From: Methylobacteriaceae bacterium
GTDB lineage: Bacteria; Pseudomonadota; Alphaproteobacteria; Rhizobiales; Beijerinckiaceae
DNA length: 38,345 nt
Direction of reading: 5' to 3'
NCBI GenBank assembly: GCA_019233695.1
Contig: JAFAME010000260.1
Coordinates: 1-38,345, forward strand
A model generated the notes under the pieces. The model was not told the origin of the DNA and ran no database searches. It saw nothing but the letters and a program-made list of their open reading frames with translations. Position 1 is the stretch's first letter; each line of letters starts with the position of its first letter. Of this stretch, positions 23,965 to 31,766 are shown one piece after another. The position numbers and the translations under genes were made by a program.

Positions 23965-24732
23965 ATGCTCGAATTGATCAAAGCTCAGGAGAAGCGCCCC
24001 GGAAAGGAAACCGGCAGCGCCAGGGTCTACACCAAGTTGCGAGAGGAAATTTTGCGGGTTCAATTGGCGCCCGGCTCGCCCCTCGACGAAGTCCGATTGA
24101 GCGACCGGTTCGACATGTCGCGATCACCGATCCGCGAAGCCCTGGTTCGCTTGTCGAGCGAGGGGCTGGTCGTCATCCTGCCGAACCGGAGCACCATCGT
24201 GGCTCCAATGGACTTTCAGCGTGTCCCTGAATTTCTCGATGCACTCGACTTGCTACAACGCGTCGTGACGCGGCTGGCGGCACTGCATCGCACGCCCTCC
24301 GAGCTGAAGCAGATCGTCAAGGCGCAGAAGGGTTACGAGAAGGCGGTCGCCCAAAGCATCACGACCGGCGACAGCTTGGTGATGATCGAGAAGAACTACG
24401 ATTTCCACATGACGATCGCCGGCGCCGGACGCAACCAATACTTCATGGACCTTTACCGGCGTCTCCTGGAAGAGGGGCGCCGAATGCTCCACTTTCATTT
24501 CGAATACGAAGCGCTTGACCCAGACATCAGCGTCGAGCGCATGGCGGCCCACCACACCCAGATGGTGGCGGCCGTCGAGGCCCGGGACGCCGACGCCGCC
24601 GAGCATGTCGCTCATCTGCATGCCATGCAGTTCAAGGGACGCTTCATGCAGTTTCTGGATCGCAATCTGACACAAAGGATGCAGCTCGATCTCGGCGCGG
24701 ACGAGAATTTGGCAGCGGCGCCACGCAGGTAA
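23965..24732 (+). CDS. GntR-family transcriptional regulator (FadR subfamily, FCD domain)
   Basis: This is a 255-residue regulator. The N-terminal winged helix (about residues 15-85) contains SARVYTKLREEILRVQLAPG and DRFDMSRSPIREALVRLSSEG, the hallmark GntR helices. The C-terminal FCD effector domain shows histidines in EKNYDFHMTIA, AAHHTQM and HVAHLHAM, which usually hold a metal and an acid ligand. The ATG at 23965 is preferred; the longer in-frame reading overlaps the dehydratase end. It lies 55 bases after the dehydratase and is probably in the same operon, so it likely controls itself and the divergent hydantoinase operon through TGTCGACA sites. The effector is probably an acid intermediate of the pathway (inference). 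Confidence 0.9.
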   Translation: MLELIKAQEKRPGKETGSARVYTKLREEILRVQLAPGSPLDEVRLSDRFDMSRSPIREALVRLSSEGLVVILPNRSTIVAPMDFQRVPEFLDALDLLQRVVTRLAALHRTPSELKQIVKAQKGYEKAVAQSITTGDSLVMIEKNYDFHMTIAGAGRNQYFMDLYRRLLEEGRRMLHFHFEYEALDPDISVERMAAHHTQMVAAVEARDADAAEHVAHLHAMQFKGRFMQFLDRNLTQRMQLDLGADENLAAAPRR

Positions 24733-24790
24733 GAACGGCGTCACGATCGAAGACGATCACGCCCGGCCAACCTGGATGGGCGGCTGAGCT

Positions 24791-25081
24791 TCAGGCATTG
24801 AGGGCAATCGGGGTACTGGACAGACCCGTGCGCAATCGGATGGCGTTCAACAGATCGTCAATTGCGCTTTCCGATTCCAGCCTGCATTTCTGGGAGCCCT
24901 GGCTTACCTTCTTGAGCGCCAAGCTTCGGACGGACTGGAGAAGCGCATCCAGCTTTGCGTTGTCGAAATCATCGCCACAGGTCAAATTTACCATGATCGA
25001 AGCAAGGATCATCGTCAGCGCTTCCAACGCGTTGGCGCGCCCCTGAAGCGCTCTAAGCTCGCGCAATATCGCCTCGTCCAT
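24791..25081 (-). CDS. Small hypothetical protein
   Basis: This is a 96-residue predicted cytoplasmic protein, largely helical in appearance (MDEAILRELRALQGRANAL, then ALLQSVRSLALKKVSQ). I do not recognise the family. The ATG at 25081 is chosen because upstream residues in the same frame are low-complexity and lack a ribosome site. It ends convergent to the GntR gene, 58 bases away. Codon use looks ordinary for this genome. Confidence that it is expressed is moderate. Confidence 0.5.
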   Translation of the reverse strand: MDEAILRELRALQGRANALEALTMILASIMVNLTCGDDFDNAKLDALLQSVRSLALKKVSQGSQKCRLESESAIDDLLNAIRLRTGLSSTPIALNA

Positions 25082-25193
25082 AGATGTAGCCCGCAATTCA
25101 TCCGTGCTGGAAATCAAACTCTGGACCCTACATGGGAAACCGGCAGTGTCGATTGAGCTGCGAATTCGATCCCACCGACTGCTTTGATCACAA

Positions 25194-25463
25194 TTAATTT
25201 GGGGTGCCTCTCGGCTTTGATGCCAGCGCAAGTTGTTGATCGATCGCGTCCCGAAGTTGCTTCGCGATATGGGGGGCGAGCCGAAGTCGAGCGGCAATGA
25301 TGATGTCGTCGATGGGACTGCCGCCCTCGTCCGTGCTTGTCCGGTTTGTCGCCAGGCTCAAATGGACATTCCCGCCAACAAGGCCGAATGCGGCAATCTG
25401 ATCGACCACTTGCACCGGGACGTTGTGGGGGTCGTGGATGACTGAGGTGTTCTTGCGCGCCAT
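25194..25463 (-). CDS. Small conserved-looking hypothetical protein
   Basis: This is an 89-residue protein starting MARKNTSVIHDPHN with a strong GGGAGGG ribosome site. The VHLSLATNR strand and the amphipathic LAPHIAKQLRDAIDQQLAL helix suggest a small folded alpha/beta protein similar to short rhizobial hypothetical proteins. I cannot assign a function. An in-frame extension to 25640 reads through low-complexity Arg/Ala sequence and is rejected. The gene lies in a gene-poor strip between the catabolic island and the transporter gene. Confidence 0.6.
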   Translation of the reverse strand: MARKNTSVIHDPHNVPVQVVDQIAAFGLVGGNVHLSLATNRTSTDEGGSPIDDIIIAARLRLAPHIAKQLRDAIDQQLALASKPRGTPN

Positions 25464-25752
25464 TGGAGCCCTCCCGCCAGACGTGGATTTGCGTGTTCTC
25501 CGACGCAGTGCCACCACATTGCGGAAGGTATCCCACAATTCTCCCGAAGCAAAGGCAGTGAAGTGGCGGGCGAGCGCCGCCCCCAGGGTCGCCGCCGGCC
25601 CGGCCAAGGCCGCGCGGCAGCTTGGCGTCATTTTCCCCATCTAAATTCGCCTCGATCGCGGCGATCAGATCGGCCTTGGCTCTCTCTATGCCTGCTGCGG
25701 CGAATCGAGGAAGCTCTTGTCGCCGAGGTGCCGTTCGGGACCAGCGCCACCT

Positions 25753-25869
25753 TCAGCGGATGGTCCTTCGAGTACTGGCAGCTTGTGTGGCAGGCTGAGC
25801 CGCCGAGATCGAGAGGCCTGCAACGAAAGCGAAAGTGGCAAAGGTCCGGCGGGATATAGGGTTGGACAT
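25753..25869 (-). pseudogene. Truncated exported protein (twin-arginine-like signal only)
   Basis: A strong GGAGGAG ribosome site precedes the ATG at 25869. The first 30 residues form a plausible Tat-type signal (ISRRTFATFAFVAGLSISAA, small-residue cleavage region after it). The frame stops at codon 39. Beyond the stop, coding-like text resumes (for example LIAAIEANLDGEND near 25650), which suggests a disrupted gene. It could instead be a genuine tiny peptide. Confidence 0.4.
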
Positions 25870-26004
25870 TGCAGGTCTCCTCCGAGGTTGCGCTGGTTCT
25901 TTGTCCCTCATCGCCTCGAAGGCGATGGCTTCTTGTAGCGCGCCATGAGAGGGCTGAGCTCTTGCGACTCCGACCAGGGTTATCCAAGGCGTGCCGAGGC
26001 TCGG

Positions 26005-26079
26005 GATGTCGGTCTTGCCGTTGTCGTAGTAGTTGGCGACCCCGACGATGTGCCCGGCGCTCGGCACAATGCCGAGGCC
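26005..26079 (-). pseudogene. Possible VCBS/FG-GAP repeat remnant
   Basis: The minus strand reads IVGVANYYDNGKTDI, close to the VGVADFNGDGKTDI core of VCBS/FG-GAP repeats. No start codon with ribosome site and no neighbouring repeats are present, so if real it is a relic. The match is short and could be chance. Confidence 0.25.
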
Positions 26080-26218
26080 GGTTGCCGGCGAGCCTTTCCG
26101 GCCCCGTACTCTGATCCGCGGTGAAGATTCAGCCTATATCTATGGCATCGCGGGGTCGTCGCAGGCGGCGCTTGGCCGCAAGGGATCCCTTCTTGCGACA
26201 CAGCAACGGACAGAAACG

Positions 26219-28108
26219 ATGGCGGAACAGCCCACCAACCCATCAAGCGATGCCCCGACCGTCGGCATTCAGACTACAGCCGATGGCGTCATTGCCCAGG
26301 TCGCGGGGATGGCCTCTGCTCTCTGGAGCTCGAAGCAGCGCAACAAAATCCTCATGTTGGCTGCTGCGCTGATCGGGATCGTCGGCGCGACGGCATACGC
26401 ACAAGTTCAGCTCAACGCCTGGAACAAGCCATTCTACAATTCCTTGGCAGATAAGAACTTATCCGGCTTCGTCCAGCAGCTGGGAGTGTTCGCCGTACTG
26501 GCCGGAATATTGCTGGCTCTCAACGTCGCGCAGACCAGGCTCAACCAAATTTCCAAAGTGATTTTGCGGCAAGGCTTGGTCGACAACCTCATGACAGAGT
26601 GGCTGCGGCCCCTCCGCGCCTTTCGACTGTCACATGCAGGTGAGATCGGAGCAAATCCGGACCAGCGAATCCAGGAGGATGCCAAGCATCTCACGGAGCT
26701 CACGACCGACCTCGGCATTGGGTTGCTACAATCGACGCTACTGCTGCTGAGCTTTGTCGGCGTGCTGTGGGTACTGTCGAGCCATATGGTTCTCTCGCTG
26801 GCTGGGCGCGAATTCACCCTGCCCGGTTACATGGTATGGTGTGCACTGATCTATGCTGGCACGGCGTCGTTCTTCAGCTCGCGTGTCGGACGCCCCCTGA
26901 TCGTTCTCAACGCCGAGCACTACGCCCGCGAGGCAGAGTTTCGCTTTGCCCTCGTGCGAATAAATGAGAACATCGATGGAATTGCGCTCTATGGCGGAGA
27001 GGCCGACGAGAAAGGGCGTCTCGACCGAGTATTCGATACCGTCCTCGACGTTTCGCGGCAGATGGTCGGTGCAGCGACTCGCTTGACGTGGGTCACCGCC
27101 GGCTACGGCTGGTTCACCATCGCCGCACCAATTCTCGTGGCGGCGCCAGCCTACTTCAAAAGCGATATGAGCTTCGGCGAGTTGATGACGATCGTCGGCG
27201 CGTTCAACCAAGTGCAGCAGGCGCTTCGCTGGTACGTAGACAATTTTTCCAGCATTGCCGACTGGCGAGCGACGTTGCTGCGCGTAGCTAGCTTCCGAAG
27301 AACGATACTGACTATGGATAAGGTCGGCGAGGATGAGGAACGCATTCAGTTCCACGAGGGAAATGATCAGTCCATCCGCGTCGACGACCTGCGCATCGCC
27401 ACGCATACAGGATGCATCGTGCTGAGTGAGCCGCACGCGCAACTGAATCCTGGCGAACATATTCTCATCACGAGTGAAAACGGTGAAGAAAAGGCTTCGC
27501 TGTTTCGTGCCATGGGAAGACTTTGGCCTTGGGGTACTGGTAGAATTACATATCCAGCACGCGAGTCACTGATGTTTTTGCCAGTGCGCGCTTACGTCCC
27601 GCCCGGCACGCTGCGCGCCGCTGTGATGTATCCGCACTCGAGCGATGCGTATGAAGCTTCGGCGGTGAGCAAGGCACTTGTCGATGTCGGCCTCGAACAC
27701 CTTGAGGACTCGCTCGATGTTGTGAAACGATGGGACCGCAAGTTAAACGACGATGAGAAGCAACGCCTGGCGTTTGCCCGCGTCATTCTGCAAAAGCCCC
27801 GTTGGTTGATTGCTAACGATGCTTTTGACGTTCTCGATCCTGAGTCTCGCAAGAGAATCAGGGAGGCCTTCGCAGCTAAGCTTGCCAATATCGGAGTGAT
27901 CAACGTCGGGCATGACACAAATGAGCCTGGCATATTTGCACGAAAACTGTATCTCACAACGCAGCTCAAAGGCCCGACCTTTTCGTACAACCAAAATGAT
28001 CGGCTACGGGCTTCTGGACAGCCTGAATCGTCGCACGAAGCACTTTCGGCCGAAGAGACAGGTCGTCCCAAGCCAGATCTGGCGGCGATCAAATCCCGTT
28101 CATTATGA
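26219..28108 (+). CDS. SbmA/BacA-like ABC membrane protein with degenerate nucleotide-binding domain
   Basis: This is a 629-residue protein with the YddA/BclA architecture: an SbmA/BacA-type membrane domain (about residues 40-360; YAQVQLNAWNKPFYNSLADK is a family hallmark) fused to a C-terminal ABC ATPase-like domain. In that domain the ATP motifs are lost: Walker A is SENGEEKAS at 419-427 instead of GPSGSGKST, the Q-loop glutamine is V456, the signature is LNDDE at 509-513, and the Walker B acids are N533/D534 instead of D/E. Only H565 and the fold-type text (RLWPWG, QRLAFAR) remain. The domain is full length with an open frame, so it is a divergent protein, not a pseudogene. The ATG at 26219 is preferred over in-frame starts back to 26033. 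It overlaps the convergent GH94 gene by 20 bases. Confidence 0.9.
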   Translation: MAEQPTNPSSDAPTVGIQTTADGVIAQVAGMASALWSSKQRNKILMLAAALIGIVGATAYAQVQLNAWNKPFYNSLADKNLSGFVQQLGVFAVLAGILLALNVAQTRLNQISKVILRQGLVDNLMTEWLRPLRAFRLSHAGEIGANPDQRIQEDAKHLTELTTDLGIGLLQSTLLLLSFVGVLWVLSSHMVLSLAGREFTLPGYMVWCALIYAGTASFFSSRVGRPLIVLNAEHYAREAEFRFALVRINENIDGIALYGGEADEKGRLDRVFDTVLDVSRQMVGAATRLTWVTAGYGWFTIAAPILVAAPAYFKSDMSFGELMTIVGAFNQVQQALRWYVDNFSSIADWRATLLRVASFRRTILTMDKVGEDEERIQFHEGNDQSIRVDDLRIATHTGCIVLSEPHAQLNPGEHILITSENGEEKASLFRAMGRLWPWGTGRITYPARESLMFLPVRAYVPPGTLRAAVMYPHSSDAYEASAVSKALVDVGLEHLEDSLDVVKRWDRKLNDDEKQRLAFARVILQKPRWLIANDAFDVLDPESRKRIREAFAAKLANIGVINVGHDTNEPGIFARKLYLTTQLKGPTFSYNQNDRLRASGQPESSHEALSAEETGRPKPDLAAIKSRSL

Positions 28109-31100
28109 GGCTCAAGCCTTTTTGCTGAGCGGGCAAACACGGCCTGTCAGACCGCTCTCCAAAATGCCGCCGCGCTCCGAGCGCATATTGAATGAGTATA
28201 CTTGTGTAGAGGCCGGACCCGCTCGAATAAATACGCCATCCCCCGTCGACGGCAATACTCCGCGCCTTCACGCGGTCCCACTCGTTGTTTGCCTGATAGC
28301 GGTCGTCGAACGCCGCATCACTGCTGCTGAAATAGGCATTGCGTTGACGCCACGACGCGTGCCGCAGGCGATCCGTTACGGCAATGGGATTGACGACGAG
28401 GAGGGCGTCCCAGAGCGCCTGAGCTTCGCCCAGCACTCCCATAGCTTCCGCATAGCGCAAATGCGAATGCACATACATGAGACCGATTTCGCGCCCGAAG
28501 AAGGCGGCGGATTCGGCCCGTCGAAAAATCACCTCGGGCCCTCCATGGTAGGCCATCGGCCGGTCCATCAGGCGCGCGCCGTCGGAAAACAGGAGATGCG
28601 TTCGAATGATGCCCAGGTGGTGCTGCGCCTGGGCCGGTGTGAAGATGCCTCCAATGATGGCCTGGGTCATCGATATAAGGGAATAGGAGAGGCCAGTCTG
28701 CTCGTCACTTGGATGAACGAGCAGTTGTGAGAGGCCGCTACCGGGTCTGAACACCCCGTAGCCCCCGACGACGCCGTCGCGGATCAGAAAACGATCGAAA
28801 TCCTCGCGCATCGCCGCGGCGAGGGACTCGAGCTCAGGCGCCTTGTGAGCGCGCCTTGCACGGCGCAGGATTTCGGCATAGCGACCCAGCTGCTGATACA
28901 AGAGGGCGACGGTCCAGCTGCTTACCATCCAGTTTCGTTTCGTCGGATCAACCGGCTGAAGCGAATCGTTCCAGTCTCCATTTCCGTAGCGGATCAGTTG
29001 CGTGCCCGGGATGAAACGCTCGCGCGCCGTCGCGATCAACTTGTCAACGTGGGCAGCGACCGGCTCGGCATGGGCCGTCTTCTCCAGATTGTCCTCGCGC
29101 CGCCAGGCAATCGGCTCATCCAGAAACGCGAGATCGCCGGTCGCCTCAACGTAGTCGCACAGTGCTTTCAATGGCCAGACGATGATGTCGCCGTGAGACT
29201 GCTTGTCCTGGAAGGCGGAGTAGGGCTCCAGCATGAACCACTGTGGCCAGTCGCCTTGGCTTTCGTACTGCTGGGCAAAGACGATCTGCAAAATCCTCTT
29301 TACCGGCTGGTCGTGCCGAAGCGACAAAAGCAGCTCCACGGGGCCTTGGCAGACGTCGCGCGTTCCCCAGGCAGCTCCGGTATATTGTTCCAGGCCGTGC
29401 GGTACCGTGAGATGCACCATGCCGTCATGCACCAGCCACGGGAGCACGGTGCCTATGGCCAGGGCATTGGCATCATCGCCGGCCCCGGCAACGCGTATGT
29501 CGCGCGTTATTTGATGCCAGAAGCGGATGGAGTGAGCCAACATTGCCGCTTCATGGACACGGGCGGAATATTTTTCCGCCAGCATCGTGGCTCGCGCTGC
29601 ATCGTTCATGCATCCGACCACCGCGAAGACGAATTCGTTGGTCGAGTAGGTTCGAATGGCGACGAAAGCGCCGCCGCGGCGCTTTGCGTCGGCATAAAGC
29701 AGCTCGTCGCCCCCCAAGATCTCGATGCTCTCGGGCGTGCTGGTCACGAGGTGATAGGCAGCCTGCGGGTATTTTTGGCCCCATTTGTCGCCGGGGTCCG
29801 GCCGACAGATGAAGCGCTTTCGTCCGGCATCGACTTCCACGCGCGCCGCGTGGGTGTACTCATGCTCGCCGAGAACCAGATGACCGAAAATGAGGAAGCG
29901 GCATTGCTCGCCTTCGACCGTCACGTGCCACTGCATGGCAGGCTCGTCGCCGGAAACAACGGCCGAGACCATGATCATCCGGTTCCCGAGTCGATAGATC
30001 CAACGGCAATCGCTGAGGCCCATCTCGAAGGCGGACGGCACGGTCAGCAACCGCCATCCTTCGCCCGCATCGACGAGCATGCGCAAACCGCTGCCCCGCG
30101 TGATGTTGTAGGGATCGCGGGAGACGGAAAAGAGCTTGTGAAAGGACGTGTTGCCGATGGTCAGCTGCGCGCCGAAAATGCCGTGCATCCAGCAAGTGGC
30201 GCAAAGCGTTGCCTCGTTGGGCAACATATCCTCGCCACTGCGAAGCAATGCGCCGTGCCGGCGTATTATGACGCGCTCCTTGGCACGTAATACAACATGG
30301 CGTTTGTGAGTCTCTGCCGGCGTGAAGAAAGACAGAACTTTCCCGTCTGCCTGTTCAACATGCATGCGTTGCGGATAGCGCGTCGCCACCACTGCCTCGT
30401 CGAAATCGTCGGCAATGGCGGGTGGTGCGTCCTGCAGACAACTGCGCACCGGGACACCCAGTGCAACTGCCCGCGGCGCCCAATCCTTGCAGGCGCGCTC
30501 GACAATCTCGATCGATGCAAGATCGGCGTCTGTCGACGCTGCCGGATGATCGGGTTGATAGAAGCCAAAAAAACTCCAGTTCGTTTTGGCGCCCGGAGTG
30601 ACGACTACGGGTTTGGATTGCAGAGCCGCGCATGCTGTCTCGTATTGAAGGCGCACCGAAGGGAGGCTCGCGTCGAACGGATGATCGAACTGTTCCGCGT
30701 CGCGATACGCAGCGCCCATCAATTGTCGAAAATCCGTTGCGAAGCCGACAGATCCTTCCAGACAGCCATGGGCGATCCACGGATATGCGCCGCCCTGCGA
30801 CAGATTTTGGCGGCCCATCAGAACATAGTTCACACGCGGATGCCGCGCGATATAGTGATCGAGATACTGGCTCGCATAGGCCTCGCTGTTCATGAGAAAA
30901 CCTTGGTCGCCGAGTCCAAGGTCCTGTAAAAGGACGGCATCGCAAGGCAACTCCTGCCCGCCCTCATTGACGATCTCAACCCGCCAGAGCCAAACATTTT
31001 GCCCGGGGTGCAGCCAGAGGCTGACGCGGTGACCTATGCCACTCGTGTGACCTTCCCAAACAACGCGATCATCCGCCGAACCGACACGGCATTTCGCTTC

Positions 31101-31352
31101 GGGGCCGATGACCGGCACGATCTTCGGCTCATGGCCGCCAATCCGCAGATACAGACGTCCCATGCCGCCGGCGATCGTCGAGGCCAGCGACTGGTTGATC
31201 ATGATTCGGCGGCCTCCCTCAGTGTGCTCCATGGCAAAAATCGCACCACTGGGGAGGAGGCTGATCGAGAATCCGGCCGTGTTGGCGATCCGCTTGAGGC
31301 CAAGATCGACGTGGCGCGGCGTTGTCATGATTTCTGTCGGCGATGTGTGCAT
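28089..31352 (-). CDS. GH94-family glycoside phosphorylase (1,2-beta-oligoglucan/cellobiose phosphorylase-like)
   Basis: This is a 1087-residue cytoplasmic enzyme with the GH94 layout: N-terminal beta-sandwich domains, then the (alpha/alpha)6 barrel. The barrel carries WGTRDVCQGPVE and the GDWND motif at 792-796, in which D796 is the expected general acid. Members phosphorolyse beta-glucosidic bonds to glucose-1-phosphate. The size matches stand-alone 1,2-beta-oligoglucan phosphorylases or the C-terminal part of cyclic beta-1,2-glucan synthase, but no glycosyltransferase domain is present. No signal peptide is seen. It is divergent from the discoidin glycosidase (414-base gap) and convergent with the SbmA-like gene. 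Exact substrate: inference only. Confidence 0.85.
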   Translation of the reverse strand: MHTSPTEIMTTPRHVDLGLKRIANTAGFSISLLPSGAIFAMEHTEGGRRIMINQSLASTIAGGMGRLYLRIGGHEPKIVPVIGPEAKCRVGSADDRVVWEGHTSGIGHRVSLWLHPGQNVWLWRVEIVNEGGQELPCDAVLLQDLGLGDQGFLMNSEAYASQYLDHYIARHPRVNYVLMGRQNLSQGGAYPWIAHGCLEGSVGFATDFRQLMGAAYRDAEQFDHPFDASLPSVRLQYETACAALQSKPVVVTPGAKTNWSFFGFYQPDHPAASTDADLASIEIVERACKDWAPRAVALGVPVRSCLQDAPPAIADDFDEAVVATRYPQRMHVEQADGKVLSFFTPAETHKRHVVLRAKERVIIRRHGALLRSGEDMLPNEATLCATCWMHGIFGAQLTIGNTSFHKLFSVSRDPYNITRGSGLRMLVDAGEGWRLLTVPSAFEMGLSDCRWIYRLGNRMIMVSAVVSGDEPAMQWHVTVEGEQCRFLIFGHLVLGEHEYTHAARVEVDAGRKRFICRPDPGDKWGQKYPQAAYHLVTSTPESIEILGGDELLYADAKRRGGAFVAIRTYSTNEFVFAVVGCMNDAARATMLAEKYSARVHEAAMLAHSIRFWHQITRDIRVAGAGDDANALAIGTVLPWLVHDGMVHLTVPHGLEQYTGAAWGTRDVCQGPVELLLSLRHDQPVKRILQIVFAQQYESQGDWPQWFMLEPYSAFQDKQSHGDIIVWPLKALCDYVEATGDLAFLDEPIAWRREDNLEKTAHAEPVAAHVDKLIATARERFIPGTQLIRYGNGDWNDSLQPVDPTKRNWMVSSWTVALLYQQLGRYAEILRRARRAHKAPELESLAAAMREDFDRFLIRDGVVGGYGVFRPGSGLSQLLVHPSDEQTGLSYSLISMTQAIIGGIFTPAQAQHHLGIIRTHLLFSDGARLMDRPMAYHGGPEVIFRRAESAAFFGREIGLMYVHSHLRYAEAMGVLGEAQALWDALLVVNPIAVTDRLRHASWRQRNAYFSSSDAAFDDRYQANNEWDRVKARSIAVDGGWRIYSSGSGLYTSILIQYALGARRHFGERSDRPCLPAQQKGLSLIMNGI

Positions 31353-31766
31353 TGCCGTTTCTCAATCCTTCCATTCCAAGCGAGCACTCGCAGGCGCAAG
31401 TCGCCTTCAGCGATCCCAGCGTTGCAAGCCGCTGCCGAGCCCTTCGACTCCGGCGCACAAGGCCGCGGCACCGGCGGAAATTTGGGTTGATCCAGCTGGC
31501 CCAGGCCGGCGAGCAACGTCCTCCCTTACTCCCTGGCTCCCGCTAGGCTAAACTTTGTGATGCCTAAGGCAAGCGGACGTGACCTGACGGAGTGGAACGA
31601 TAATGATCCGCGCTTTGTGGGGTGCTCGCAAATTGGAGTGGGGAGCACCGAGAGCCGGCAAACATCACCCTGTTGGGCAACGATTTCATGGGAATTGTGC
31701 ACGTGGTCTCCTCCTGCACGCCGCAAGCGGCGCGACCGCACAGTTCGAACCAGACGGATATGGGTC
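31353..31766. other. Divergent intergenic region of 414 bases
   Basis: This lies between the GH94 gene (minus) and the discoidin glycosidase (plus) and should carry both promoters. I found no convincing -35/-10 pair. An open frame continues upstream from the glycosidase start to a GTG at 31557, but its 70 residues are unlike the discoidin domain and lack a good ribosome site. Confidence 0.4.

Larger units (their letters stand above)
25464..26218. other. Gene-poor region of 755 bases with possible remnants
   Basis: No confident full-length gene is present. It holds a very short signal-peptide ORF (25753-25869, minus), a VCBS-like fragment (26005-26079, minus) and, further downstream on the minus strand, a codon run reading AKADLIAAIEANLDGEND. 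These pieces look like fragments of genes broken by stops and frame changes. Confidence 0.5.
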
